DNA of 30,463 bases, from NCBI GenBank assembly GCA_009775705.1, contig VSQE01000131.1:1-30463 (forward strand), read 5' to 3'. Under the pieces are notes generated by a model. It made no database searches and was not told the DNA's origin. It worked only from the letters and a program-made list of their open reading frames with translations. Below are positions 6,820 to 14,863 of this stretch, in pieces. Position numbers and translations under genes: made by a program. This DNA is from Prevotellamassilia sp. (GTDB taxonomy: Bacteria; Bacteroidota; Bacteroidia; Bacteroidales; Bacteroidaceae). The stretch's first letter is position 1, and each line of letters begins with the position of its first letter.

Positions 6820-7017
6820 ATGAAGAGAAAAATTGTAGTAGAGCACGGCGAACAGCGTGCAATCGCCCAAATAATGGGCTGCACTATCGAGATGGTATGT
6901 CATTCACTTGCATTCCGTAAGAACAGCCACCTTGCGCATCAGATACGCAAGGTGGCTATCGAACGTGGTGGTGTGGAAGTCGAGTTAAGAACAACCCCCA
7001 AACAGACAATCTTATGA
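6820..7017 (+). CDS. Small HTH DNA-binding protein, Ner/Cro-like position
   Basis: 65 residues. The segment RAIAQIMGCTIEMVCHSL (about 13-30) has helix-turn-helix spacing, followed by a basic helix HLAHQIRKVAIERGG. Small proteins of this form sit early in many Bacteroidales mobile elements. By position, first clear regulator of the early operon and upstream of the transposase, it is the counterpart of Mu Ner, which turns early transcription down. It overlaps the next gene by 4 bases (ATGA), which suggests coupled translation. Confidence 0.65.
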   Translation: MKRKIVVEHGEQRAIAQIMGCTIEMVCHSLAFRKNSHLAHQIRKVAIERGGVEVELRTTPKQTIL

Positions 7018-7223
7018 AAATGAATTTGGACAGGATTATGAGCCTTATGCAGCTGGTGATGTCAGTATTTATGTTGCTAAGTCTAATTGTTTGGGGAATC
7101 GGCCATCTCATCATGGGGACAATCGGTATATTCGGTCTCCTCATTGTAGGATGTTTAGCCTACCTTATTTGGACAATTGTCCGCGTTTCTTGGACTGAGT
7201 ATCAACAAGAGAAAAACAAGTAA
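7014..7223 (+). CDS. Small inner-membrane protein, two predicted TM helices
   Basis: 69 residues. Two hydrophobic segments, about residues 12-32 (VMSVFMLLSLIVWGIGHLI) and 35-56 (TIGIFGLLIVGCLAYLIW), with a charged tail EYQQEKNK. Its start overlaps the stop of the HTH gene as ATGA. A membrane protein among early transposition genes has no Mu match. Superinfection exclusion is a possible role, by analogy only. Confidence 0.6.
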   Translation: MKMNLDRIMSLMQLVMSVFMLLSLIVWGIGHLIMGTIGIFGLLIVGCLAYLIWTIVRVSWTEYQQEKNK

Positions 7224-7237
7224 TTAAAACCTACGGG

Positions 7238-9295
7238 ATGGAATATTACAAGAAAATATTGTGCGTAAGCTACGAAGAACTGACTTGTGGCAATGACCCT
7301 GTTATCAAAGAATGTACTTTGAGACAGAATGTTGCACGCAAACGGATTCAGAAGGCTCTTCGTGGCGGTGGTGAGGGCAAAAAGGCTCTTTACATATACG
7401 CTTCCCTCCCGGACAAATACAAAGCCCGGTTTGAGGCTAAATACGGCGACCCTGCGGAATGCCTAAAACAGGAACAGATGAAGAAGCAATTGGTAATTGA
7501 TACCGAGGCGCGTGATTGGTACGAACTGTTTGAATATGATTTGAACGGTGTTCAAACGCACCTTGATGAGCGTTTGATTGACGAATACACTTTGAATGCA
7601 TCGGTTCTGAATGTGCTTATCAGCGAACAAAACGACCGTGTGGCATTATCAAAGGCACTGAACAACAAACGTGGCGACCTGTGGGAGATACTCCTTGCCA
7701 CCTGTGAGCACCTCCGTGAACTGCACGGTCACACTCTCCCTGCCAACCCAGCCCGTTTACGCGGTAAAATTGCCGACTACAAGCGTGACGGATATGCAGC
7801 ACTCATTAGTGGTAAGATTGGTAACAGAAACACCATAAAGATTACGGAGGAAGCCGGGCGACAGATTATTGCGCTGAAGCGCAGCCGCGTGCCGGTTCTT
7901 ACGGACGCTCAGATATTGACGGAGTTCAACCGCATAGCCGAACTCAAGGGCTGGAAGCCTTTGAAGAGCGAGCGTTCGCTTCGCCAATGGCTGGCAAGCC
8001 CGGAAGTGGAGCCGCTATGGTATGATGCCGTGCACGGCGAGCGTGCCGCCCATCAGCGATTCGACCGCAAGCACCGCACGGTGCTACCATCGCTGAGGGA
8101 CAGCCTGTGGTATGGCGACGGCACGAAGCTGAACCTGTATTATCGCGACGAGGAGGGGAAGATGCGCACCATCAACGTGTATGAGGTGGTGGACGCTGCT
8201 ACCGAAGTGTTGCTCGGTTACTATATCGGCGACAATGAGGACTACATTGCGCAGTACCACAGTTACCGTATGGCTGTGCAAACCAGCGGACACAAGCCCT
8301 ACGAGATTGTATATGACAACCAAGGCGGACACAAGAAGAATGCCTCACAAGGCTTATTCTCAAAGATTTGTCGCATACACCGCCCGACAGCCCCATACAA
8401 TGGAGAATCGAAGACCATTGAAAACCTGTTCTACCGTTTTCAAAGCCAAGTGCTGCACAAGCATTGGAACTTTACCGGACAGAATATCACCACAAAGAAG
8501 GACAACAGCCGCCCGAACTTGGAGTTCATCGAGGCCAATGTCCACCAGCTCCCCACATTGGAGGAACTGAAGAACCAATACGCTGCCGCACGTAAGGAGT
8601 GGAACGAAATGCCACACCCGGCAACAGGCAGACCGCGTATAGATATGTACAACGAGAGTGTGAACCCGGAAACACAGGAGGTTGGAGTACACGACTTCAT
8701 CGATATGTTCTGGTTCATTACCGAAAAGCCATCAACCTTTGGCACACGCGGCATCGAAATTACCATCAGAAAAGAGAAGTATGCCTACGAGGTATTCAGC
8801 GAACCCGGAACACCGGATATGGAATGGCGTAGGCAGAACACCTATAAACAGTTCTACGTGCAATATGACCCCTACGAAATGACCAGTGTCCGATTGCTCT
8901 ATAAGGACAAAGCAGGAAACTTGCGCTTCGCACGTGTGGCAGAACCTCCAATGGTTATCCACCGCGCACAACAGGAGCAGACAGCCGAGGAGAAACGCTT
9001 TATCCGTCAGATGCAGGAGGCAACCACTACCGAACGTGTTGAAAGACAGGTGGCAGGACGTGAGATTGAATATGACCACGGAGTAGCACCGGAACAGCAC
9101 GGACTTGACACCCCGAACCTCAAGGGACTTGCAAAGGAGGCACAGCGTCAGATAGACAAGCGTGTCCGTCGATACAGTGGCAAGCCGGAAGAGTACCAGC
9201 TTGGGCGCGTGACTAAGGCAGTCAGCCTAACCACCTTTGACCAATTGGAGGAAGAGCAACGAGATTACAAGAAAATAGCAGGAAACAAACTATAA
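7238..9295 (+). CDS. Mu-type DDE transposase (MuA-like)
   Basis: 685 residues, close to Mu A (663). The N-terminal 270 residues hold DNA-binding regions with helix-turn-helix character (LTDAQILTEFNRIAELKGW; SERSLRQWL). The rve/DDE core shows Asp294 in WYGDGTKLN, Asp360 in EIVYDNQGG and Glu395 in SKTIENLF, the last 35 residues after the second Asp. The C-terminal 150 residues are basic and Gln/Glu-rich (EEQTAEEKRF-type), where Mu A carries its ATPase-interaction region. It catalyses strand transfer of phage ends for integration and replicative transposition. It is followed 13 bases later by the MuB-like ATPase, the diagnostic pair of transposable phages. Confidence 0.93.
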   Translation: MEYYKKILCVSYEELTCGNDPVIKECTLRQNVARKRIQKALRGGGEGKKALYIYASLPDKYKARFEAKYGDPAECLKQEQMKKQLVIDTEARDWYELFEYDLNGVQTHLDERLIDEYTLNASVLNVLISEQNDRVALSKALNNKRGDLWEILLATCEHLRELHGHTLPANPARLRGKIADYKRDGYAALISGKIGNRNTIKITEEAGRQIIALKRSRVPVLTDAQILTEFNRIAELKGWKPLKSERSLRQWLASPEVEPLWYDAVHGERAAHQRFDRKHRTVLPSLRDSLWYGDGTKLNLYYRDEEGKMRTINVYEVVDAATEVLLGYYIGDNEDYIAQYHSYRMAVQTSGHKPYEIVYDNQGGHKKNASQGLFSKICRIHRPTAPYNGESKTIENLFYRFQSQVLHKHWNFTGQNITTKKDNSRPNLEFIEANVHQLPTLEELKNQYAAARKEWNEMPHPATGRPRIDMYNESVNPETQEVGVHDFIDMFWFITEKPSTFGTRGIEITIRKEKYAYEVFSEPGTPDMEWRRQNTYKQFYVQYDPYEMTSVRLLYKDKAGNLRFARVAEPPMVIHRAQQEQTAEEKRFIRQMQEATTTERVERQVAGREIEYDHGVAPEQHGLDTPNLKGLAKEAQRQIDKRVRRYSGKPEEYQLGRVTKAVSLTTFDQLEEEQRDYKKIAGNKL

Positions 9296-9308
9296 AGAAA
9301 TAAAGAGT

Positions 9309-10172
9309 ATGAGTAAGTTAAGCAACAGTGAGAAGACAAGTATCCGTGAAGCATTGGCAGGATATGTGGCAAAGTTCCCAAGTCAGAACAAAGCAGCCAG
9401 CAGTCTAAACGGCACAAGTGCCGGAACCATCAGCAGTATCCTCAACGGCAAGTGGGATAACATCAGCGATGATATGTTCCGCTCGATAGCGTCCCAAATT
9501 GGCAGTACCGCTACAGGTTGGCAGATTGTTGAGACGGGTGCGTTCCAAGAAATAAACTTTGCCCTTGGCGATGCTCAGGAGCACAAGAACGTAACTTGGG
9601 TGGTTGGCGAAGCCGGATGTGGCAAGACTGCGACCTCACGCACATACGCGATGGAACACCGCGAAGTGTTCTATATCCTTTGCAGTGAGGATATGAAGAA
9701 GGGCGACTTTGTACGCGAGATTGCCCGTTGTGTAGGCATCAAGACTGACGGCCACAATATCCGCGAGATATGGGGCTTGATACTCGACAATGTGGTGCAG
9801 ATGGACGCTCCTTTGCTCATCTTCGACGAGGCCGACAAACTGACAGAACCCGTGTTTCACTACTTCATCAGCCTGTACAACAAGCTGGAGGACAAAGCCG
9901 GGGTTGTATTTCTCTCGACGGACTACATCTGTAAGCGTATCACACGCGGACTGCACTTCCAAAAGCCGGGCTATAAGGAGTTGTTCAGCCGTATCGGTCG
10001 CAAGTTCTTTGAGGTGGAGCCTACAACGGCACACGATGTACACGCGATATGTCGCGCCAACGGTATAACAGACCCCGTGCTGATTGACAAGGTGGTGATG
10101 GAGGCTGCGGAGTATGAATTTGACCTTCGCCGCGTGAAGAAGACCATACACCGCGAAAAGCGCAATATGTAA
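9309..10172 (+). CDS. Transposition target-selection AAA+ ATPase (MuB-like)
   Basis: 287 residues (Mu B has 312). An N-terminal HTH (about 8-65, KAASSLNGTSAGTISSILNG) is followed by an AAA+ core: Walker A GEAGCGKTAT (100-109) and Walker B LLIFDEADKL (169-178), then a sensor region (GVVFLSTDY). MuB-family proteins bind target DNA as ATP-dependent filaments, stimulate the transposase and protect the element from self-insertion. It directly follows the transposase gene in the same operon. Confidence 0.92.
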   Translation: MSKLSNSEKTSIREALAGYVAKFPSQNKAASSLNGTSAGTISSILNGKWDNISDDMFRSIASQIGSTATGWQIVETGAFQEINFALGDAQEHKNVTWVVGEAGCGKTATSRTYAMEHREVFYILCSEDMKKGDFVREIARCVGIKTDGHNIREIWGLILDNVVQMDAPLLIFDEADKLTEPVFHYFISLYNKLEDKAGVVFLSTDYICKRITRGLHFQKPGYKELFSRIGRKFFEVEPTTAHDVHAICRANGITDPVLIDKVVMEAAEYEFDLRRVKKTIHREKRNM

Positions 10173-10191
10173 CGTGTAAAGTGTGGTTGGT

Positions 10192-10575
10192 ATGGATAGA
10201 AATGTTTTTGAGCATTTGAAGATAGACACCCACAAGGAGTTAGGCGACCGATGGATGGACTATCCTGCTCTGAAAACGAGCGAGTTCGAATATGTGTCGG
10301 TGTGGGTTGAAAAATGGGAAGAAGCAACGGTTTTAATCGGACAACAAGAAAACGCTTGGGTTTGTGGAGTACGGATTTTCACAAGAAGAGGAGGCAACAG
10401 TTTTAATCCCGGACTTAAATGGGGCAAGTTCGCTTCGAAAACAAATGCTATTTTATGGGGATTGGGGTATATCCTACGGAATAATTACAATATCCCCGAC
10501 ATCAAAAAGGCAGCACTTGAAATGATAGAGAAATATAGACAACCAAGTTTATTTGATATATGGGACGAGCATTGA
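10192..10575 (+). CDS. Hypothetical early protein
   Basis: 127 residues from ATG 10192; the frame is open to a GTG at 10183, but the ATG is preferred. Contains EFEYVSVWVEKWEEA, GGNSFNPGLKWGKF and a C-terminal helix ending LFDIWDEH. No known motif. Its last 16 bases overlap the start of the following ATPase gene in another frame, so the two are probably translated together. Confidence 0.6.
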   Translation: MDRNVFEHLKIDTHKELGDRWMDYPALKTSEFEYVSVWVEKWEEATVLIGQQENAWVCGVRIFTRRGGNSFNPGLKWGKFASKTNAILWGLGYILRNNYNIPDIKKAALEMIEKYRQPSLFDIWDEH

Positions 10576-11189
10576 GTGTAAATGAGGTATTGAACCAAAA
10601 GAAACAGACATTCCCTTTTGAAGGGAAATGGGCAGACGCTTTCGGTCAGCCGGAGAAAACAGGTGTGTGGTTCATTTGGGGCAACAGTGGAAACGGCAAG
10701 AGCAGCTTTGTGATGCAGCTTTGCAAGGAACTGTGCAAGTATGACCGAGTGGCATACGACAGCCTCGAAGAGGGTGATAGCCTAACAATGCAACAAAGCC
10801 TTATTCGCCACGGAATGGCTAGCGTGGGCAAACGATTCGCCCTGTTGAACTGTGAGACCATTGAGGACTTGAAAACGCGCCTACGCCGCCGAAAAAGCTA
10901 TAATATCGTAATCATTGACAGTTTCCAATACACCCAAATGTCCTACAAGGACTACATCGGTCTGAAAGAGGAATTCCGCGACAAGTTGTTCATCTTCATC
11001 AGCCACGCCAGCGGACGTATGCCATCGGGAAAGGCTGCGGTAAGCGTGATGTACGATGCAACACTCAAGGTATGGGTTGAGGGATACACGGCATTCTCCA
11101 AAGGACGCTTCATCGGGGACACTGGGAAGTACACCATTTGGGCTGAGGGAGCAGACAGATATTGGGGCAATAATAACAACTTAAAATAA
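10560..11189 (+). CDS. P-loop ATPase, RecA/DnaB-like fold
   Basis: 209 residues. Walker A GNSGNGKSSF (41-50) and Walker B YNIVIIDSFQY (114-124), followed by a segment FIFISHASG that resembles the sensor strand of RecA/DnaB-type ATPases. There is no HTH and no helicase-specific N-domain, and it is shorter than DnaB. This gene is distinct from the MuB-like ATPase upstream. Classic Mu has no such second ATPase; a role in DNA replication or transposition support is inferred from operon position only. Confidence 0.7.
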   Translation: MGRALSVNEVLNQKKQTFPFEGKWADAFGQPEKTGVWFIWGNSGNGKSSFVMQLCKELCKYDRVAYDSLEEGDSLTMQQSLIRHGMASVGKRFALLNCETIEDLKTRLRRRKSYNIVIIDSFQYTQMSYKDYIGLKEEFRDKLFIFISHASGRMPSGKAAVSVMYDATLKVWVEGYTAFSKGRFIGDTGKYTIWAEGADRYWGNNNNLK

Positions 11190-11195
11190 AGAATT

Positions 11196-11411
11196 ATGAG
11201 TTACAAAGGGACAGAGACATTTCAGTTATTGATTAAGAACTACCACGCCACCATTCTTATTGACAAATGGCTGGAGCAGGACGTTCAAACAGACCTAAGA
11301 GTTCGCAGGGCAAAGACAAGAGGTCACATCGTGATTGAGACAAAGGACGTGCTATTTGCAAACTTCGTGCGAGAGAGTTTTCCCGGTTGTCAAGTAAACA
11401 TCAAAGAATAA
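11196..11411 (+). CDS. Small hypothetical early protein
   Basis: 71 residues, basic in the middle (DLRVRRAKTRGHIVIETKD) with beta-strand-like ends. No recognisable domain. It starts 7 bases after the ATPase stop and ends 5 bases before the next small ORF, firmly inside the early operon. The charge pattern would allow nucleic-acid binding. Confidence 0.6.
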   Translation: MSYKGTETFQLLIKNYHATILIDKWLEQDVQTDLRVRRAKTRGHIVIETKDVLFANFVRESFPGCQVNIKE

Positions 11412-11415
11412 GGCT

Positions 11416-11583
11416 ATGGACGAAGTCGTTGAGAAGATTGTGGCACACGCCATATCCGCAATATCTAAGTTCAGTGAAAGCGACCAATACTTTATCCTTG
11501 AGGAGGTCTGCGAGAGATTGACAATGGAAGGCGCGTTGGCATTGAGAAAAGAATATTTACCGGAGGACACTGAAGATGAGTAA
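11416..11583 (+). CDS. Very small acidic helical protein
   Basis: 55 residues: starts MDEVVEKIVAHAIS and ends YLPEDTEDE. ATG at 11416 follows the previous stop by 4 bases, and the frame overlaps the next ATG by 8 bases (ATGAGTAA). Acidic and probably alpha-helical. No family recognised. The tight spacing on both sides is the main argument that it is real. Confidence 0.55.
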   Translation: MDEVVEKIVAHAISAISKFSESDQYFILEEVCERLTMEGALALRKEYLPEDTEDE

Positions 11584-11800
11584 CACAAGAAGGACGGTGG
11601 AACTTCGACCACCCAAAGGCAAACAAGCAAAGGAACTGCTGACAAGTCCCGGACACATTTGTAGGTATTGCAATGGCATGGGGTATTTTCAACCTTGTTG
11701 GTATCACCGAAACGAAGAACCGACACCTTGCCCGGTATGCGATGGAACGGGAATGGTGGATGCGATAGTAACCATCGAATGGAAACCAAGTAAAAAATAG
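11576..11800 (+). CDS. Small zinc-finger protein with DnaJ-type CxxCxGxG pairs
   Basis: 74 residues. Two cysteine motifs, CRYCNGMGYF (about 29-38) and CPVCDGTGMV (about 52-61), are the CxxCxGxG knuckles that bind one zinc in the DnaJ central domain. Nothing else of DnaJ is present. Proteins of this kind are frequent in phage genomes, where the function is mostly unknown. It overlaps the small acidic ORF upstream. Confidence 0.65.
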   Translation: MSNTRRTVELRPPKGKQAKELLTSPGHICRYCNGMGYFQPCWYHRNEEPTPCPVCDGTGMVDAIVTIEWKPSKK

Positions 11801-11805
11801 TGATT

Positions 11806-12069
11806 ATGGCAAAGAAAAGATACACAGTTGGAGTAGCAACCGTAAAATCATCAGTAGTGTACAAAGGAGTAAAGGTTAAGCAAACCGTTTCCGAAAAGAT
11901 AGGTTTTGTTGCTAACGATTTTAGTACAAAGGATAAAGAAGAACTTGGAAATGCATTACAAGCATCTTACAGACAGGCTTTAGAATGCACTGATAAGTTC
12001 GAGAAGATAACAGTAACTGTTACGTTTGAGACATTGAAATGTGATGAATTTCTAAATAAAGACGCATGA
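11806..12069 (+). CDS. Hypothetical early protein
   Basis: 87 residues from ATG 11806 (a GTG two codons upstream at 11800 is also possible). Lys/Val-rich with likely beta strands (YTVGVATVKSSVVYKGVKV; KITVTVTFETL) and a short helix between. AT-richer than its neighbours. No family recognised. It overlaps the next gene by 4 bases (ATGA). Confidence 0.6.
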   Translation: MAKKRYTVGVATVKSSVVYKGVKVKQTVSEKIGFVANDFSTKDKEELGNALQASYRQALECTDKFEKITVTVTFETLKCDEFLNKDA

Positions 12070-12479
12070 AACAAGAAGTAACCAATTTCTCCCGGTTCTA
12101 TTCCACCTTCAACCGTATGCCTTATCACGGCAACCGAGAGAGCCTAAAGCAGCAGTTGGTGATGCAGTTTACCAATGGGCGCACAGAAAGCCTCAGAGAG
12201 GTCACAGTAAAGGAATACGAAGCCCTATGCAATGAGCTGGAGAAGCAAGTTTCACCCAAGCCTCGTGATGTATTCGCAAGGGAACTGAAACGCAGACGTT
12301 CCGAAGTTCTGCACCAAATGCAACTGTACGGAGTAGATACTTCAGATTGGAAGATAGTCGATAAGTTCTGCCTTGACAGCCGAATAGCCGGGAAGCGATT
12401 CCGTTACCTTGAGATTGAAGATTTGGAAGCCCTCTACAAGAAGTTGAGAGCAATGAGAAAGAAACAAGATGAGAAATAA
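12066..12479 (+). CDS. GemA/gp16-like regulatory protein
   Basis: 137 residues. The C-terminal half (VLHQMQLYGVDTSDWKIVDKF through LEIEDLEALYKKLRAMRKK) has the helical layout of the Mu gp16/GemA family: a short helix, a loop with an aromatic residue, and a final helix packed with Leu. In Mu, GemA modulates host gene expression and DNA topology. The position, late in the early operon next to the DUF3164 gene, matches Mu-like phages. The N-terminal half is basic and unassigned. Assignment by eye, moderate confidence. Confidence 0.55.
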   Translation: MKQEVTNFSRFYSTFNRMPYHGNRESLKQQLVMQFTNGRTESLREVTVKEYEALCNELEKQVSPKPRDVFARELKRRRSEVLHQMQLYGVDTSDWKIVDKFCLDSRIAGKRFRYLEIEDLEALYKKLRAMRKKQDEK

Positions 12480-12510
12480 CATATTCAGTAACTATTAATT
12501 TTTAGAGACT

Positions 12511-13167
12511 ATGACTATGAACATTCAAGAAATGGTAAAAGGTATGAGTGCCGAGGAGCGCAAAGCCTTGATGGAAGAGTTGAACCAACAGGAACAACAG
12601 GAACAGACCAACCGACGCGATGCGTATGAGACCATGCGTAAGGACTTGGTAAACGAAGTAAAGGACAAAGCAATAAACCTTGTCGAGGTTGTGAAGCAGT
12701 TTCGCGATTGGCTCGATGGTGAGGTGAAGACTTTCCGTGATGTGATGCGCGAGTATGGCCATCTTCGCAAAGATGAGCAGATGAGTTTCACCCTTGTGGA
12801 AGGCGACTTCAAGGTTGAAGTTCGCAGTAATAAAGTGAAGTGCTTTGATGAACGTGCCGATGTAGCAGCAGAACGTCTGATGGAGTATCTGAAGAAGTAC
12901 ATCAGTGGTTCTTCGAAAGGTGCTGAAGACCCCTTATATCAGTTGGCTATGACGTTGCTTGAGCGTAACCGTCAAGGCGACCTTGATTATAAGAGCATCA
13001 GCAAACTCTATGAGTTGGAAGAGAAGTTTGATGACGAATACAAGTCCATCATGGAGCTGTTCCGTGAGAGTAATGTCGTACAGGCAACAGCCATCAACTA
13101 CTACTTCCATCAGCGCGACGAAAACAACGTATGGCATCGTGTTGAGCCATCTTTCTGCCGCCTGTAA
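12511..13167 (+). CDS. DUF3164 family protein of Mu-like phages
   Basis: 218 residues. An N-terminal Glu/Gln-rich coiled-coil segment (MSAEERKALMEELNQQ) is followed by the DUF3164 pattern: a helix ending MREYGHLRKD, the strand pair SFTLVEGDFKVEVRS, CFDERADVAAERL, LLERNRQGDLDYKSI, and a final ATAINYYFHQR with VEPSF. The family is a hallmark of the early region of transposable phages and its function is unknown. A 31-base gap precedes it, and a strong hairpin terminator follows 26 bases after its stop. Confidence 0.75.
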   Translation: MTMNIQEMVKGMSAEERKALMEELNQQEQQEQTNRRDAYETMRKDLVNEVKDKAINLVEVVKQFRDWLDGEVKTFRDVMREYGHLRKDEQMSFTLVEGDFKVEVRSNKVKCFDERADVAAERLMEYLKKYISGSSKGAEDPLYQLAMTLLERNRQGDLDYKSISKLYELEEKFDDEYKSIMELFRESNVVQATAINYYFHQRDENNVWHRVEPSFCRL

Positions 13168-13193
13168 TTACTTTTCATTCAAACCTTGAACAC

Positions 13194-13229
13194 AAAATGC
13201 GGAGTTCCATATGGAATTTCCGCATTTTT
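13194..13229 (+). terminator. Strong terminator closing the early operon
   Basis: AAAATGCGGA (13194-13203) pairs with TCCGCATTTT (13219-13228), and the inner TTCCAT/ATGGAA extends the stem to about 17 pairs with one wobble. T-runs flank it on both strands, so it could stop transcription in both directions. Confidence 0.85.
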
Positions 13230-13262
13230 GTTTATAATCCGTTAAAATTTAAGTAATTTTGC
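13227..13262 (+). promoter_or_regulatory. Promoter of the small HTH regulator
   Basis: TAATTTTGC (13254-13262) is an exact -7 match. TTTG (13227-13230) lies 23 bases upstream, slightly long for the usual 19-21. The -7 element ends only 3 bases before the ATG at 13266, so the transcript would be leaderless or nearly so. Confidence 0.5.
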
Positions 13263-13265
13263 GAT

Positions 13266-13505
13266 ATGAAAGGTAGAGATAAGGGACTTATATCAGCACG
13301 CGACCGCAAACTGTTTGAGCGCTATTACTATTGGACTGAAGTGAAAAGACTTCGGTTCGATGACGCATTGCAGAAACTCTCGTCGGAAGAATTTTTCATC
13401 AGTGAAGGTCGTATCATGCAGATAATCCGCAAGATGATACGCGAGGGCGAGAAGGTTGACGGTGCTGAGCTTCCATCCGTTGGTTTCAGCGGTTTTCGCG
13501 TATAA
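13266..13505 (+). CDS. Small HTH protein, candidate middle/late transcription activator (Mor/C position)
   Basis: 79 residues, basic N-terminus (MKGRDKGLISARDRKLFERYYYW) and a predicted helix-turn-helix around 33-58 (FDDALQKLSSEEFFISEGRI, then MQIIRKMIREG). It stands alone between the early terminator and the late genes, the place of Mor in Mu, and has its own promoter. It has no visible Mor/C sequence signature, so the role is inferred from position and fold. Its 3' end overlaps the convergent gp37-like gene by 20 bases, with no terminator between them. Confidence 0.6.
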   Translation: MKGRDKGLISARDRKLFERYYYWTEVKRLRFDDALQKLSSEEFFISEGRIMQIIRKMIREGEKVDGAELPSVGFSGFRV

Positions 13506-13995
13506 CCGAAAGCGAAATGCGACGCGCAGCAACTTTCACTTTTTCCGTGACAACGGACTCTGATACCGTTGTCTTGTAAGACATTTCATAAACCTTTATA
13601 CCATGGCTGAACGTGTAGAAGCGTGAGGCTGTGCGTACGAGAGCGCCATCATCTGTAGGACGAAAGTTCTGCAGGACGGTATGTAACTCATGGCGCAGAG
13701 CGTTGCGCTCATTGATGCGTTCGGTGGTGTCAGATCCATAGTGCGTGTCATCGTAGCAGTCGATGCAGAGGCGTATGCGTAATGTACAGACCCCCTTTTG
13801 AATGCCTGATGCGAGATTGGACCATTCTGTTTCCGGTGCATCGATGAGGACGCACGGGAATGTGATAGGGTACATCTGGCGTTCATCGTCGGTGTCGTCG
13901 ATGTTTTCGAGTTGGCCGTAGTCCTCGTCAACAAGCGAGAGCGCAGGAATGGACGTAGCAATAAGGGGTATGAGTTCAGATATTAAGTATTCCAT
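13486..13995 (-). CDS. Head-tail or tail completion protein (Mu gp37-like position)
   Basis: 169 residues. Starts MEYLISELIPLIATSIPAL, then acidic DEDYGQLENIDDTDDERQ, and a central segment (PCVLIDAPETEW through LRIRLCIDCYD) with RNALRHELHTVLQNF. This layout, an N-terminal helix with beta strands and an RxALRxELhxxL helix, is typical of small neck/tail-terminator proteins encoded beside virion morphogenesis proteins. Exact family not certain. It is last in the leftward head operon, and its start overlaps the upstream gene by 20 bases. Confidence 0.6.
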   Translation of the reverse strand: MEYLISELIPLIATSIPALSLVDEDYGQLENIDDTDDERQMYPITFPCVLIDAPETEWSNLASGIQKGVCTLRIRLCIDCYDDTHYGSDTTERINERNALRHELHTVLQNFRPTDDGALVRTASRFYTFSHGIKVYEMSYKTTVSESVVTEKVKVAARRISLSVIRENR

Positions 13996-14584
13996 TTTCT
14001 ATACGTTTAATAGAGTCGTTGATAATCGTGTTAATTTTCTGTTTCAACTCACGGCTATCGCCCATGAACTGACGCTGCGGGATGCGAGCAGTGATGTTCA
14101 GTTTGGACTTCTTGGTGAGTGCGAGTGCACGCCACTTGGCGGCTGTAGCCGGGAGCTGTTTTGGCAGCTTGCCCTTGCCCTTGACACCTGCGAGAGCATA
14201 GACCTTGGCCCATGCGAAGCGACGCATGCGCTTGGTGACAGACGGGTGTGTGTTGAGGGTGCCCCCATTGTTGTGTATGGCAGCATAGGGCACAGGGTTT
14301 GTGACCGTGACCTGTCCGGGCTTTGAGGAGTACTGAATGGATCGCATAAGGTGGTCACGGCGCGAAGTGAGCGGCGTGTACTTGGCATCGGGCCCGCCTT
14401 CCTTTTGGCGGTGTGTCGGTTTCCATGGGTGTAGCCCATCGTCACGCCATCCAGCATCCCGGAAGTTTTGTTTGAAATGATTGACGGCTACGATGCCCAC
14501 CTTGCGCGGCAGTCGGTCGCGGACTTCGCGTTCGATGTCGTCCTTGAGTCGGACGATGCGTTTTTGTATTTCTTTTGCGTCCAT
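13976..14584 (-). CDS. Phage virion morphogenesis protein (gpG / gp31-like)
   Basis: 202 residues from ATG 14582-14584; the frame is open further upstream, but that part crosses the membrane-protein gene and the hairpin. Features: an N-terminal charged helix (MDAKEIQKRIVRLKDDIERE), a segment KVGIVAVNHFKQNFRDAGW, LHPWKP, LTSRRDHLMRSI, VPYAAIHNNGGTL, and near the C-terminus IPQRQFMGDSREL. The sequence YAAIHNxGG followed by PxRxFLG is the signature of the phage_tail_S / virion morphogenesis family (P2 S, Mu G). It acts in tail or head completion. Confidence 0.82.
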   Translation of the reverse strand: MDAKEIQKRIVRLKDDIEREVRDRLPRKVGIVAVNHFKQNFRDAGWRDDGLHPWKPTHRQKEGGPDAKYTPLTSRRDHLMRSIQYSSKPGQVTVTNPVPYAAIHNNGGTLNTHPSVTKRMRRFAWAKVYALAGVKGKGKLPKQLPATAAKWRALALTKKSKLNITARIPQRQFMGDSRELKQKINTIINDSIKRIENGILNI

Positions 14585-14586
14585 GG

Positions 14587-14826
14587 TCAGAAAACTATTA
14601 AGTGAAGAACTATGGCGGCGACGATACCGCCGATAAGAGTGCAGATCCAGTCGATCCAGTCCCAGGGGTTTCCGTAGAGTCGGTCTTTGAGTTCGAGACA
14701 CGATGCGGCAACAACTGCGGCATAGACAGCAGCATAGAAAGAACCTGCGAGAGCGGCGACGATGAATCCTCCGGTTAGATGCTTGTAGCGGTTGGATGCC
14801 GCGAAAAACTTGAAAAATTTGTTCAT
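14587..14826 (-). CDS. Small membrane protein in the head operon
   Basis: 79 residues: MNKFFKFFAASNRYKHLTGG, two or three hydrophobic segments (about 20-43, rich in Ala; 58-78, ICTLIGGIVAAIVLHLIVF), and a conserved-looking LELKDRLYGNPWDWIDW between them. I recall similar small proteins with a KD...G...DWIDW middle from Bacteroidales phages, without known function. It could be a second holin or a small immunity or exclusion protein. It sits directly downstream of the MuF gene and the hairpin/sRNA unit, and 2 bases before the gpG-like start. Confidence 0.65.
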   Translation of the reverse strand: MNKFFKFFAASNRYKHLTGGFIVAALAGSFYAAVYAAVVAASCLELKDRLYGNPWDWIDWICTLIGGIVAAIVLHLIVF

Positions 14827-14830
14827 AACG

Positions 14831-14862
14831 CTTGTTTATTAAATTATTATTGTTATCTTTGC
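14831..14862 (+). promoter_or_regulatory. Rightward promoter of the candidate small RNA
   Basis: CTTG (14831-14834), 19 bases, then TATCTTTGC (14854-14862), an exact TAnnTTTGy match. The expected start is about 14866-14869, exactly at the left arm of a 13-bp stem. It reads against the head operon. Confidence 0.65.
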
Positions 14863-14863
14863 A

